DNA of 64,000 nucleotides, taken from contig NZ_BCNS01000080.1 of the NCBI RefSeq assembly GCF_001528745.1, forward strand, positions 62,001-126,000, given 5' to 3'. Below are positions 1 through 7,452 of the stretch, one piece after another. A program made the translations under genes and the position numbers. A model generated the notes under the pieces. The model worked only from the letters and a program-made list of their open reading frames with translations, had not been told where the DNA came from and did no database searches. Position 1 is the stretch's first letter; every line of letters starts with the position of its first letter. The stretch is from Marinobacterium profundum (GTDB lineage Bacteria > Pseudomonadota > Gammaproteobacteria > Pseudomonadales > Balneatricaceae).

Positions 1-1155
1 CTGCACCACGAAGAGGTTCATGCCCACCGGTGGCGTAATCATGCCCAGCTCGCACATCAGCACTATAAAGACACCAAACCAGATCGGGTCAACGCCCATG
101 GCCATCATGATGGGATAGGTAATGGGAATGGTCACCACCTGCATCGACAGCACATCCATAAACATGCCCAGGCACAGGTAGAACACAATCAGCACCAGCA
201 GCAGCCCGGTGGTTGAGAGCCCGAAGGACACCACCCAGGCGGTGAGATCATCCACCACGCCGGTCAGGCTGATGGTGAGGTTGAGGATAAAGGCCGCGGT
301 AATGATCAGCAGAATCATGCCGGTGATGCGCGCCGTCTGTATAAAGCAGTTCTTGAAGAAATCCAGACTCAGGCGGCCGGATGTCCAGCCGAAGAAGAGA
401 GCCGCCATCACGCCCAGGGCTGCGGATTCGGTGGCCGTGGCAATCCCCAGATAGATGCTGCCCATGACGATGCCAAAGATCACCGCCGGCGGAATCAGGT
501 TTTTCGACAGGCGCAGCTTGTCTTTCAGCGAGACTTTTTCTTCGCGCTTGCCCTCTGGGCCCCAGTTGGTCACGGCTATATAGCCCATGAACAGCAGGCT
601 CAGCAGGATGCCCGGCAAGAGACCGGCCATAAACAGCTTGCCGATGGAGTTATTGGTCAGGGAGCCGTAGATCAGCATGTTGACGCTGGGCGGAATCAGT
701 ATGCCCAGGGTGCCGCCGGCGGCCAGGCTGCCCAGCGCCTGTTTCATGGAATACTTGCGATCCCCCAGGGTTGGCAAGGCGACTGTGCCTATGGTGGCGG
801 CGGTGGCCACGGATGATCCGGAGGTGGCAGCGAAGAGCGCGCAGCAACCTATATTGGTGTGGATAAGCCCGCCCGGCAGGCGCCCCAGCCAGGCCGCCAT
901 GGCCACGTACATGCGATCGGCAATGCCGCTACGCAGCATTAGCTCGCCCAGCAGTACAAACAGCGGAATGGCGGTGAGGATATTCTCGTTGTGCACGCTC
1001 CAGATCACAGCCCCGGTGGACTCCAGAAAAGGCCAGCCAAACACGATACCGCCCCCCACCATGCCCACCATTGCCATGGTGACTGCTATCGGCAACCCCA
1101 GCAGCAGCATGGCCAGCATGGCGAAGAAGGTCAGAAATACGATGGAGATACTCAT
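1..1155 (-). CDS. TRAP transporter large permease (DctM family), 3' end cut by window edge
   Basis: This is the large membrane subunit of a tripartite ATP-independent periplasmic transporter, which moves an organic acid-type solute inward using an ion gradient. I translated 385 codons from the ATG at 1155 down to base 1 without a stop. The protein is almost wholly hydrophobic with about 10-11 membrane segments. It ends, as visible here, in the family hallmark E-L-G-M-I-T-P-P-V-G-M-N-L-F-V, so about 40 C-terminal residues are missing compared with the usual 425. The start overlaps the stop of the small permease gene (ATGA), which implies translational coupling. It is the last visible gene of the operon that begins with the dihydropyrimidinase. 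The substrate is not predictable from the sequence. Confidence 0.93.
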   Translation of the reverse strand, partial: MSISIVFLTFFAMLAMLLLGLPIAVTMAMVGMVGGGIVFGWPFLESTGAVIWSVHNENILTAIPLFVLLGELMLRSGIADRMYVAMAAWLGRLPGGLIHTNIGCCALFAATSGSSVATAATIGTVALPTLGDRKYSMKQALGSLAAGGTLGILIPPSVNMLIYGSLTNNSIGKLFMAGLLPGILLSLLFMGYIAVTNWGPEGKREEKVSLKDKLRLSKNLIPPAVIFGIVMGSIYLGIATATESAALGVMAALFFGWTSGRLSLDFFKNCFIQTARITGMILLIITAAFILNLTISLTGVVDDLTAWVVSFGLSTTGLLLVLIVFYLCLGMFMDVLSMQVVTIPITYPIMMAMGVDPIWFGVFIVLMCELGMITPPVGMNLFVVQ

Positions 1156-1871
1156 TTTACGGCCCCCGCAGTGCCCGTTACGCCTGCCGTTGCCAGCGAT
1201 GCCTGAGTGCGACTCGCTGCCGATTCTTTATTATTGGCGCCTTTCTTAGCGCTATCTTCAGCACTGTCTTCGGCGCCGTCTTTGGTTTCAGCCTGGGCGT
1301 CGCCCGAAGAATGAGAGCGCTGCTCAAAGTCTTCCAGTTCTTCCTTCACTTCCTCGGACACACCCTTGGGGTGGAACTCGATATTCAGGGTGTCGTGATT
1401 GCCACTGCACAGCAGCCAGGTGGCGCGCAGCGCAAAACCGACGGACACCAGTGCAAAGGTTGCAATACTGGCAAACCAGACACCCTGTGGATAAATCAGC
1501 GGTGTGGCCCAGGGCGTGGCCGCCGTGCTGCCGTAGTCGTGGGTTTCACCGATCACCTTGTAGGTGGTCCAGCACAGGGTGGCCGCGAAAGCCGCCATCA
1601 GTACCGCCGACAGCCAGTTAAGCAGCGTCTGCATCTTGCGCGGCAGCAACTCATGGAACAGATCAATACGAATATGGGTACGGCCCAGCAACGCCAGCGA
1701 AAAGGCCAGGGTGCCACCGACGGCCAGGGCATAGCCGCCGAGCTCGTCGGCGCCCTGCAACGACATGCTGAAAAACTTGCGCAGAATCGTTTCGACCGAG
1801 ACCAGCACGGACAGCAACAAAAACACTGCGCCGAATACCATGCTGGCGATCGTCTCTATAGGTTTCATCAA
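1152..1871 (-). CDS. TRAP transporter small permease (DctQ family) with long acidic C-terminal tail
   Basis: This is the four-helix small membrane subunit of the first TRAP transporter. Membrane segments lie near residues 8-28, 47-65, 87-107 and 128-150, and the family stretch around G-G-T-L-A-F and R-T-H-I-R-I-D (residues 52-70) is present. The protein has 239 residues where 160-180 is usual. The excess is a hydrophilic tail from about residue 160, rich in Glu, Asp, Ser, Ala and Lys with an A-E-D-S repeat. The domain order is therefore DctQ then a probably disordered cytoplasmic extension. The gene lies between dctP and dctM and overlaps dctM by 4 bases. A terminator-like hairpin separates it from dctP. 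Confidence 0.92.
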   Translation of the reverse strand: MMKPIETIASMVFGAVFLLLSVLVSVETILRKFFSMSLQGADELGGYALAVGGTLAFSLALLGRTHIRIDLFHELLPRKMQTLLNWLSAVLMAAFAATLCWTTYKVIGETHDYGSTAATPWATPLIYPQGVWFASIATFALVSVGFALRATWLLCSGNHDTLNIEFHPKGVSEEVKEELEDFEQRSHSSGDAQAETKDGAEDSAEDSAKKGANNKESAASRTQASLATAGVTGTAGAVK

Positions 1872-1891
1872 GACACCTCACTCAGGTCATG

Positions 1892-1928
1892 AAAAAACGG
1901 GCCGGGGCTTTTAACCACCACGGCCCGT
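1892..1928 (-). terminator. Intra-operon terminator-like hairpin between dctP and dctQ
   Basis: Read on the minus strand there is a perfect 8-bp stem (ACGGGCCG / CGGCCCGT) followed directly by six T. It sits 13 bases past the dctP stop and 21 bases before the dctQ start. It could partly stop transcription after the binding-protein gene, which would give more DctP than permease, as is common in binding-protein-dependent transporters. Confidence 0.7.
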
Positions 1929-1940
1929 GTCAGTCAGCTG

Positions 1941-2978
1941 TTAGAGCCCTACGGACTCGCCGAGCACTGCTTTCCAGTCAGCCGAGCACTGCGGATTGGT
2001 CTTGTCGCAGACTTCGGACCAGGTTGGGTAGGAGACTTCCTTTACACCGTTGCGCAGCAGCGCCATGTCAGTGTCACTCACTGGCACGCCGACCAGGTCG
2101 AAGCTGGTACCTGTGTCGCAGGGCGTGGCGCCCACGTTGCAGCGCCCGGCATCATCGAACAGCTCCTCGGAGTAAGCCCAGATATCATCCACCAGGGTAT
2201 CGAAGGCACCCTGCAGGGTGGTCTGTTGCTCAGGCGAGAACTTGTTCCAGGTGTCCAGGTTGATGCCGTAGCCATTGAGCGCCATCTGGAAAGCCAGTGG
2301 CAGTACATGGGTGGTCACTTCCGGCCAGCCGGCGGAGTTGGCAGAGCTTGGGCCTGTGATGGCACAGTCCACCACACCCAGCGCCAGGCTCTGGTGCACG
2401 TCGCCAAAGCCCAGCGGCACCGGAATGCCACCCACGGACTCGACGAACTGCGCCAGATTCTGGTCATAGACCCGCACCTTCAGCCCCTTGACGTCCGACA
2501 GGCTGGCAATGGGGTGATTGCAGAACAGCACCTGGGGGCCAAAGGGCCAGACACCCAGCAGCTTGGTGTTGAAACGCTCCTGCAGACGCGCATCCACCAC
2601 CTTGCTGTACTTGTCGGCCACGTCCCGTCCGGCCTTGTAGTCCGGGCTCAAACCCACCAGATCGAGACCCAGGATGGTGGGTTCGTCACGGGAGACCTGG
2701 GACATGCGCAGGGATACCAGATCGAACATGCCGGATTTCAGTACCCGCAGTTCCTCCACGTCCTTGATGCCGGTGGTATCCAGCGGCTTGTAGTTCACCT
2801 CTATGGGCAGGCCGGTTGTCGCCTGCAGGGTTTCAAAGAAGGGTTGCTCCTTGTTCTTCTGGATAAGGCCGGTGGCCAGGGGCTGACCCACCACCCTCAG
2901 TTTCACCGTTTCTTCTGCCATCAAAGGTGCGCTGATTACACAGGCACCCAGTACTGCGGCCAGTATGGTTTTTTTCAT
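1941..2978 (-). CDS. TRAP transporter substrate-binding protein (DctP family)
   Basis: This is a periplasmic solute receptor that delivers its ligand to the DctQ-DctM pair downstream. Residues 1-21 form a Sec signal peptide with cleavage after A-P-L-M-A. The typical DctP core follows, with G-L-K-V-R-V-Y near residue 171 holding the ligand-binding arginine. Length (345 residues) is normal. It is unusual in its cysteines, which include C-N-V-G-A-T-P-C and C-D-K-T-N-P-Q-C in the last 80 residues and suggest two short disulphide loops. A 10-bp perfect stem lies between it and the upstream aminotransferase gene. The ligand is unknown; the operon context suggests a cyclic ureide, N-carbamoyl amino acid or related acid. 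Confidence 0.93.
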   Translation of the reverse strand: MKKTILAAVLGACVISAPLMAEETVKLRVVGQPLATGLIQKNKEQPFFETLQATTGLPIEVNYKPLDTTGIKDVEELRVLKSGMFDLVSLRMSQVSRDEPTILGLDLVGLSPDYKAGRDVADKYSKVVDARLQERFNTKLLGVWPFGPQVLFCNHPIASLSDVKGLKVRVYDQNLAQFVESVGGIPVPLGFGDVHQSLALGVVDCAITGPSSANSAGWPEVTTHVLPLAFQMALNGYGINLDTWNKFSPEQQTTLQGAFDTLVDDIWAYSEELFDDAGRCNVGATPCDTGTSFDLVGVPVSDTDMALLRNGVKEVSYPTWSEVCDKTNPQCSADWKAVLGESVGL

Positions 2979-3078
2979 GACAATGACTCCTTATTTTTAT
3001 AATCGAGCTGTCAGGACAAGGGCCTGCAAGCTGCTCCGCGGTATGCGGTCGAGCATTTCGTCTTGAATGACGAAGGCT

Positions 3079-3102
3079 GGACGCGGGCCAGAGCCCGCGT
3101 CC
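3079..3102 (-). other. Intercistronic hairpin downstream of the aminotransferase gene
   Basis: A perfect 10-bp inverted repeat (GGACGCGGGC / GCCCGCGTCC) with a 4-base loop lies just after the aminotransferase stop codon. There is no T-run on the minus strand, so it is more likely an mRNA-stability or processing element than a terminator. Confidence 0.5.
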
Positions 3103-3109
3103 GTGTATA

Positions 3110-4315
3110 TCAGGCGACCCGCTGCTGCTGGCTGCGCTGCCCGCCTGCGGCCACCTCGGCCAGATAATCCAGCGCCGCCTGTACGCCGCCCTTGGTGTGG
3201 GCAATGCCTGCGGCGCTGAGGCCCATCTCGACGCCCGCCAGGGTGCCAATCAGGGTGAGGTCGTTAAAATCGCCCAAGTGGCCGATGCGGAACACCCGGT
3301 CCTGCAGCTTGTTCAGACCGGTACCGAGGGACATATCGAAGTGTTCCAGAATCACCGCCCGCAACCGGTCGGCGCTCTCGCCTTCGGGCATCAGTACGGC
3401 GGTAAGCACATTACTGTGTTCAGAAGGCACCAGGCTCAGTACTTCCAGCCCCCAGGCACGTACCGCACGGCGGGTGGCTTCGCTGAAGCGGGCATGACGC
3501 GCAAAGACATTCTCCAGCCCCTCCTCCTGCAGCATGGCGATGGCTTCCTTCAGGCCGTACAGCAAATTGGTGGCCGGCGAATAGGGAAAATAGCCCTTGG
3601 CGTTGTGCTGCAGCATTTCGTCCCAGCCCCAGTAGGAGCGTGGCAGACCGGCGGTTTTTGAGGCTGCCAACGCCTTGGAGCTGATGGTGTTGAAGCTCAG
3701 GCCCGGCGGCATCATCAGACCTTTCTGGGAACAGGTGATGGCGACATCCACACCCCACTCATCGGTACGAAAATCCACCGAGCCCAGGCCCGAAATGGTA
3801 TCCACCAGCAGCAGCGCCGGATGGCCGGCGGCATCGATGGCACGGCGCACGGCCGCCACATCGCTGGTCACGCCGGTGGAGGTTTCGTGATGCACCACGC
3901 AGACCGCCTTGATGCGGTGATCGCTGTCGGCGCTCAGGCGCTGCTGTACCGCCTGGGGATCAACGCCGTGGCGCCAGTCACCGTCGATAAACTCGGCATC
4001 CAGCCCCAGTTTTGCCGCCATGCCGTGCCAGAGAGTGGCAAACTGGCCGGTTTCGCACATCAGCACCCGGTCACCGGCGCTGAGGGTATTCACCAGCGCG
4101 GCTTCCCAGGCACCCGTGCCGGAGGCCGGATAGATCACCACCGGATTCTCGGTTTTGAATATCTGTTTCATGCCGGCCAGAACACTTTTACCCAGTTCGG
4201 CAAACTCGGGCCCACGGTGATCCATGGTGGGTTTGTCCATCGCCCGCAGAATGCGATCAGGCACATTGCTGGGCCCAGGTATCTGCAAAAAATGGCGGCC
4301 ACTTCGGTAAGTCAT
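3110..4315 (-). CDS. Class V aminotransferase, serine/alanine-glyoxylate type
   Basis: This is a PLP-dependent aminotransferase of fold type I, class V, probably using glyoxylate or another 2-oxo acid as amino acceptor. The start at 4315 is preferred because AAGGAG lies 7 bases before it; a longer reading to 4369 adds 18 unlikely residues. The 401 residues match serine-glyoxylate aminotransferases. Features seen are P-G-P-S-N-V-P (13-19), S-G-T-G-A-W-E (65-71), the Asp in L-V-D (172) and the PLP lysine in S-Q-K-G-L (K198). The close relative PucG/UGXT (ureidoglycine-glyoxylate aminotransferase) acts in purine ureide breakdown, and the neighbouring dihydropyrimidinase-family gene makes that an alternative. 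The exact substrate cannot be told from the sequence alone. Confidence 0.88.
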   Translation of the reverse strand: MTYRSGRHFLQIPGPSNVPDRILRAMDKPTMDHRGPEFAELGKSVLAGMKQIFKTENPVVIYPASGTGAWEAALVNTLSAGDRVLMCETGQFATLWHGMAAKLGLDAEFIDGDWRHGVDPQAVQQRLSADSDHRIKAVCVVHHETSTGVTSDVAAVRRAIDAAGHPALLLVDTISGLGSVDFRTDEWGVDVAITCSQKGLMMPPGLSFNTISSKALAASKTAGLPRSYWGWDEMLQHNAKGYFPYSPATNLLYGLKEAIAMLQEEGLENVFARHARFSEATRRAVRAWGLEVLSLVPSEHSNVLTAVLMPEGESADRLRAVILEHFDMSLGTGLNKLQDRVFRIGHLGDFNDLTLIGTLAGVEMGLSAAGIAHTKGGVQAALDYLAEVAAGGQRSQQQRVA

Positions 4316-4401
4316 TCGCGATCTCCTTGTTGTTATATAAAACGCTCGATGACAAGTTGGCGCGGGCACAGGCCCGGCCAGCAGGTATGGATGAAACAGC
4401 G

Positions 4402-5886
4402 CTAGCGGACTCGCGGCTTGGCCATTTCAGGCCGGCCGCAGTGCAGAAAACGCCCGCGCCCCACGGCATTGCTGGGTACACCCGCGCCCCAGACCACTTC
4501 GCCACGGGACAGGGTGGTCTCGGGCCAGCCGGTAATCTGCATGCCCTCGTAGGGGGTGTAATCCACGTCGTGGTGCAGCTGTTCGTTGCGGATAGTGACC
4601 TCGCGCTGCGCATCCCAGATCACCAGGTCGGCATCTGCCCCCACGGCGATGCTGCCCTTCTGCGGATAGAGGCCGTAGAGCTTGGCGGGGTTGGTGGAGG
4701 TGAGTTCGACAAAGCGGTTGATGCTGATGCGCCCCTTGCCCACGCCTTCTGAAAACAGCAGTGGCAGGCGCGTTTCCAGCCCCGGAATACCGTTGGGGAT
4801 ATAGTGGAAATCCACTTCCTTGCCGCCGGGCTTCTTGCCCAGCGGATCTTCGTAATTAAAGGGCGCGTGGTCGGACGAAAAAATAGTGAAGAGGCCATCG
4901 CTGAGGCCATCCCAGATCACCTGCTGGTTGGCCTTGTCCCGCGGCGGCGGGCTGCAGACGCACTTGGCGCCCTCATAGCCATCGATGCCCAGGTCTTCGG
5001 CGGTAAGAAACAGGTACTGCGGGCAGGTTTCAGCAAAGACGCTCAGGCCCTGACCCCGCGCCCAGCGGATCTGCTCCACGGCTTCCGCGCCTGAGACATG
5101 CACGATCAGAATCGGTACATCCACCAGCTCCGCATAGGCGATTACGCGGTGGGCAGCTTCCCGTTCCACCAGCATGGGGCGGGCGGCGGCGTGGTAGCGC
5201 GGTTCGGTATGACCCGCCGCCAGCAGACGCTTGGTCAGCCAGCTGATGCAGTCGGAGTTTTCGGCGTGAATCATGGCCATGGCGCCTTCGTTGCGCGCCA
5301 CGCTGAGTACATCAATGATCTGGCCGTCATCGAGCTTCAGGTCGTCGTAGGTCATGTAGATCTTGAACGAGCTGCAGCCCTCGCGGATCAGCTGTGGCAG
5401 CTCTTCCTTGAGTACCTTTTCGGTGGGGTCTGTGACGATCAGGTGAAAGGCGTAATCCACCAGTGCCTTGCCCTCGGCACGGCTGTGATAATCCTCCACC
5501 GCTGCGCGCAGCGACTGGCCTTTTTCCTGGGCCGCAAAGGGAATCAGGGTGGTGGTGCCACCGCAGGCGGCAGATCTTGTGCCGCTGGTAAAGTCATCCG
5601 CCATCTTCATGCCTTCCGGCATCGGCTGATCCAGATGACAGTGGGCATCCACGCCGCCTGGCAACACCAGCTTGCCGCTGGCATCGATCTCTTCACGCCC
5701 GGCGGCCAGGTTTTCACCCAGGGCAACAATGCGCCCATCACGGATGCCGATATCGCAGTAGGAAGTATCGGCGGCGGTGACCACCTGACCGTTGCGGATC
5801 ACCAGATCAAACTGGGCCTGGCCCGCTGATGCTGAAGGTGCAGTTGAAGATTGGGCTGAAGGTGCGATAGAAGACGGCTCGGACAT
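4402..5886 (-). CDS. Dihydropyrimidinase / D-hydantoinase
   Basis: This is a cytosolic binuclear-metal amidohydrolase that opens cyclic ureides such as dihydropyrimidines, hydantoins or related rings to N-carbamoyl amino acids. The start at 5886 follows GAGAGGA; an upstream ATG at 5934 has no such signal. It has 494 residues. Metal ligands fit the family: H82 and H84 in H-C-H, carboxylated K175 in F-K-I-Y-M-T-Y-D, H207, H263 and D339 in S-S-D-H-A-P-F. Y-I-P-N-G-I-P-G and Y-T-P-Y-E-G mark the dihydropyrimidinase branch rather than allantoinase. Residues 3-24 form an odd Ser/Ala/Pro-rich leader before the amidohydrolase fold. It is the first gene of the operon with the aminotransferase and TRAP genes, and a conserved AT-rich motif lies 114 bases upstream. 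Confidence 0.92.
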   Translation of the reverse strand: MSEPSSIAPSAQSSTAPSASAGQAQFDLVIRNGQVVTAADTSYCDIGIRDGRIVALGENLAAGREEIDASGKLVLPGGVDAHCHLDQPMPEGMKMADDFTSGTRSAACGGTTTLIPFAAQEKGQSLRAAVEDYHSRAEGKALVDYAFHLIVTDPTEKVLKEELPQLIREGCSSFKIYMTYDDLKLDDGQIIDVLSVARNEGAMAMIHAENSDCISWLTKRLLAAGHTEPRYHAAARPMLVEREAAHRVIAYAELVDVPILIVHVSGAEAVEQIRWARGQGLSVFAETCPQYLFLTAEDLGIDGYEGAKCVCSPPPRDKANQQVIWDGLSDGLFTIFSSDHAPFNYEDPLGKKPGGKEVDFHYIPNGIPGLETRLPLLFSEGVGKGRISINRFVELTSTNPAKLYGLYPQKGSIAVGADADLVIWDAQREVTIRNEQLHHDVDYTPYEGMQITGWPETTLSRGEVVWGAGVPSNAVGRGRFLHCGRPEMAKPRVR

Positions 5887-5997
5887 GGTGATTCCTCTCT
5901 CGAAGGCGGTATTCCGGCCCGCCTCTGCTATCAATGCAAAGGCTCTGGCGCCGGACCCGCTTTCCGTTCATTAAGCGTTAAAACTATCCTACCCCCG

Positions 5998-6011
5998 ATA
6001 TAATTATGAAT
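5998..6011. promoter_or_regulatory. Putative operator, AT-rich motif copy A
   Basis: The 14 bases ATATAATTATGAAT are identical to a block at 11880-11893, and the core 12 recur at 12450-12461. Copies A and B lie at the same distance, 114 bases, before the start codons of their operons. The motif is an AATT-N3-AATT type dyad. I infer that the GntR/FCD protein encoded at 12624 binds it. Confidence 0.5.
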
Positions 6012-6199
6012 GCAATATATTTTATTCCGCATAAAGATAGCGGTAACAATCAAACCAAGAGACTGATTTAAAAGACTATTTATCGAATTAAGTGTGGTTT
6101 AGCGGTGTATAAATACGGAAAATAAATGCCTGACAGGCGGTGCTATCGGAGCCAATACAGCGGAATGCCCATCACGAATAGCCAAGCACCCGCCACTGA

Positions 6200-6330
6200 C
6201 GCGACCCCGTGAAAGTGGACACCCAGTTAGGTCGCCCACTCGAAGGCCGCTGGTTTATCCTGATTCCCGGAATTCGCAGGCATATCTTCGAAATTCGCCT
6301 GGGGCTCATTTCCCGGAATTCGCAAGCTCA
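6200..6330. mobile_element. Possible insertion-sequence end remnant with direct repeats
   Basis: The 15-mer TTCCCGGAATTCGCA occurs twice (6264-6278 and 6310-6324, 46 bp apart). A degenerate third copy lies between them, and a GAAAGTGGACACC block is just upstream. Multiple terminal repeats of this general look are found at the ends of IS21-like elements. No transposase gene remains, so this is a weak call. Confidence 0.3.
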
Positions 6331-6382
6331 TTCCAGGCTACACACGACAACCCGTAGGTTGGCAATGAGCGTAGCGAATTCC
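6315..6382. repeat. Long imperfect palindromic repeat
   Basis: GGAATTCGC (6315-6323) pairs with GCGAATTCC (6374-6382). Inside, GCTCATT pairs with AATGAGC, and a CAGGCTAC/GTAGGTTG arm follows. The layout resembles the dispersed extragenic palindromes with a GTAGGTTGG...GAGCG.AGCGAA pattern seen in many gammaproteobacteria. Confidence 0.6.
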
Positions 6383-6543
6383 GACACCCGTAGCGCCCGC
6401 GGTGGAAAACAGTTCAAAGGTGCAAGGTCTGATGTTCGCTACGAAAGCACACCAAGCACCCAGCAGTGTGCTGCTCAGGTATTGAGGCTGCTTCAGGAAA
6501 GGGAGTCAGGAAAAAGGAAGGGCCAACAGAAGCTGACCCAATA

Positions 6544-7452
6544 TCAGCGTCGCAGGCGCGGCGCCAGCAGGGAGTCGAACAGCAGTTGCAGCAAATGAAA
6601 CAGAATGCAGCTGATCACCGCCACGCCGGTGGAGGATCCCAGCCCCACCAGCACAGACACCGCAACGGGCAATGTCTTCTGCGAGGCCGTCAGCATCAGG
6701 GCGCTGCGCTCGCCTGCCTCAAGACTCAGCAGCCGTGCCGCCAGCATGCACAGCAGCAACAGCAGGCCATGCAGCACGAACGCCAGCGCAGCTATGCCGG
6801 CCAGCGCAGTCAGGGATAACTGATAGAGCGCCGCCTCGCTGGCTGACAGGGTGATCCAGACAGTCGCTATTACGCTGACCGTCGGCACCACCCCGAGCCA
6901 GGGAGCCTGTACCAGGGCACCCAGCAGTGGTCGCAGCAGCAGCCCGAGCACAAAGGGCAACAGCACGATTTGCAGCAGCTTGAACAGCAACGGCCAGGGC
7001 GACAGCTCAATGCTGCTGCCCACCAGGGGGCTGAGTAATAACGGAATGGTGAGAATGCCGAGGAAGCTCAGCCCCAGGGTCATGAACAGCGCCCAGATCG
7101 CCTTGCCACCGGCCACCCGGGTCAGCACTATGCAGGATGACAGGGTCGGCGGCACCAGCGCCATCACCAGCAGACCCAGGCCAAGGCTCGTATCCACCCC
7201 GCTGCCGCGCACGATCAGCCAGCCCAGCAGCGGTGACAGCAGCAGGCTGATCAGAGCCGCGGCGACAAAGGTGGCGCCAAAGCGCGGCTCAGGCCTCAGG
7301 CCCGAGAGCCGTGTTTGCATGCCGTTGATCAGGAAGATTAGCGCCACCAGCAGCGCCGGCAGGCCCAGCTGATTGAGCGCAACGCCAGGCCCTGGCAACA
7401 GCAGCGCCGCCACTATGGCAACACAGAGACCCAGTGGCAAAAACCAGACCAT
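6544..7452 (-). CDS. Bile acid:sodium symporter (SBF) family transporter, YfeH-like
   Basis: This is an inner-membrane secondary transporter with about nine or ten helices and 302 residues. The start at 7452 is chosen because AAGGAG lies 7 bases upstream; an upstream start at 7497 would add 15 polar residues. Family features are the Pro-rich break V-P-P-T-L-S-S-C in one half and S-Q-K-T-L-P-V-A in the other, where the two re-entrant helices cross. It belongs to the SBF-like branch that includes E. coli YfeH. The substrate is unknown, and solutes other than bile acids are usual in bacteria. It stands alone, bounded by repeat-rich intergenic DNA on both sides. Confidence 0.85.
   Translation of the reverse strand: MVWFLPLGLCVAIVAALLLPGPGVALNQLGLPALLVALIFLINGMQTRLSGLRPEPRFGATFVAAALISLLLSPLLGWLIVRGSGVDTSLGLGLLVMALVPPTLSSCIVLTRVAGGKAIWALFMTLGLSFLGILTIPLLLSPLVGSSIELSPWPLLFKLLQIVLLPFVLGLLLRPLLGALVQAPWLGVVPTVSVIATVWITLSASEAALYQLSLTALAGIAALAFVLHGLLLLLCMLAARLLSLEAGERSALMLTASQKTLPVAVSVLVGLGSSTGVAVISCILFHLLQLLFDSLLAPRLRR

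Larger units (their letters stand above)
5887..6543. other. Intergenic region: operon promoter zone plus repeat-rich DNA
   Basis: This 657-bp stretch holds no credible gene. The part near 5970-6080 is AT-rich and carries the putative operator and promoter of the dihydropyrimidinase operon. The part from about 6200 to 6390 holds direct repeats and a palindrome described separately. The short open frame at 6209-6598 runs through these repeats and into the next gene antisense, so it is not called. Confidence 0.7.

Noticed and set aside
6209-6598. 129-codon frame upstream of the dihydropyrimidinase operon
   Set aside because: It crosses direct repeats and a palindrome and runs into the antisense of the SBF carrier gene. 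No domain is seen.
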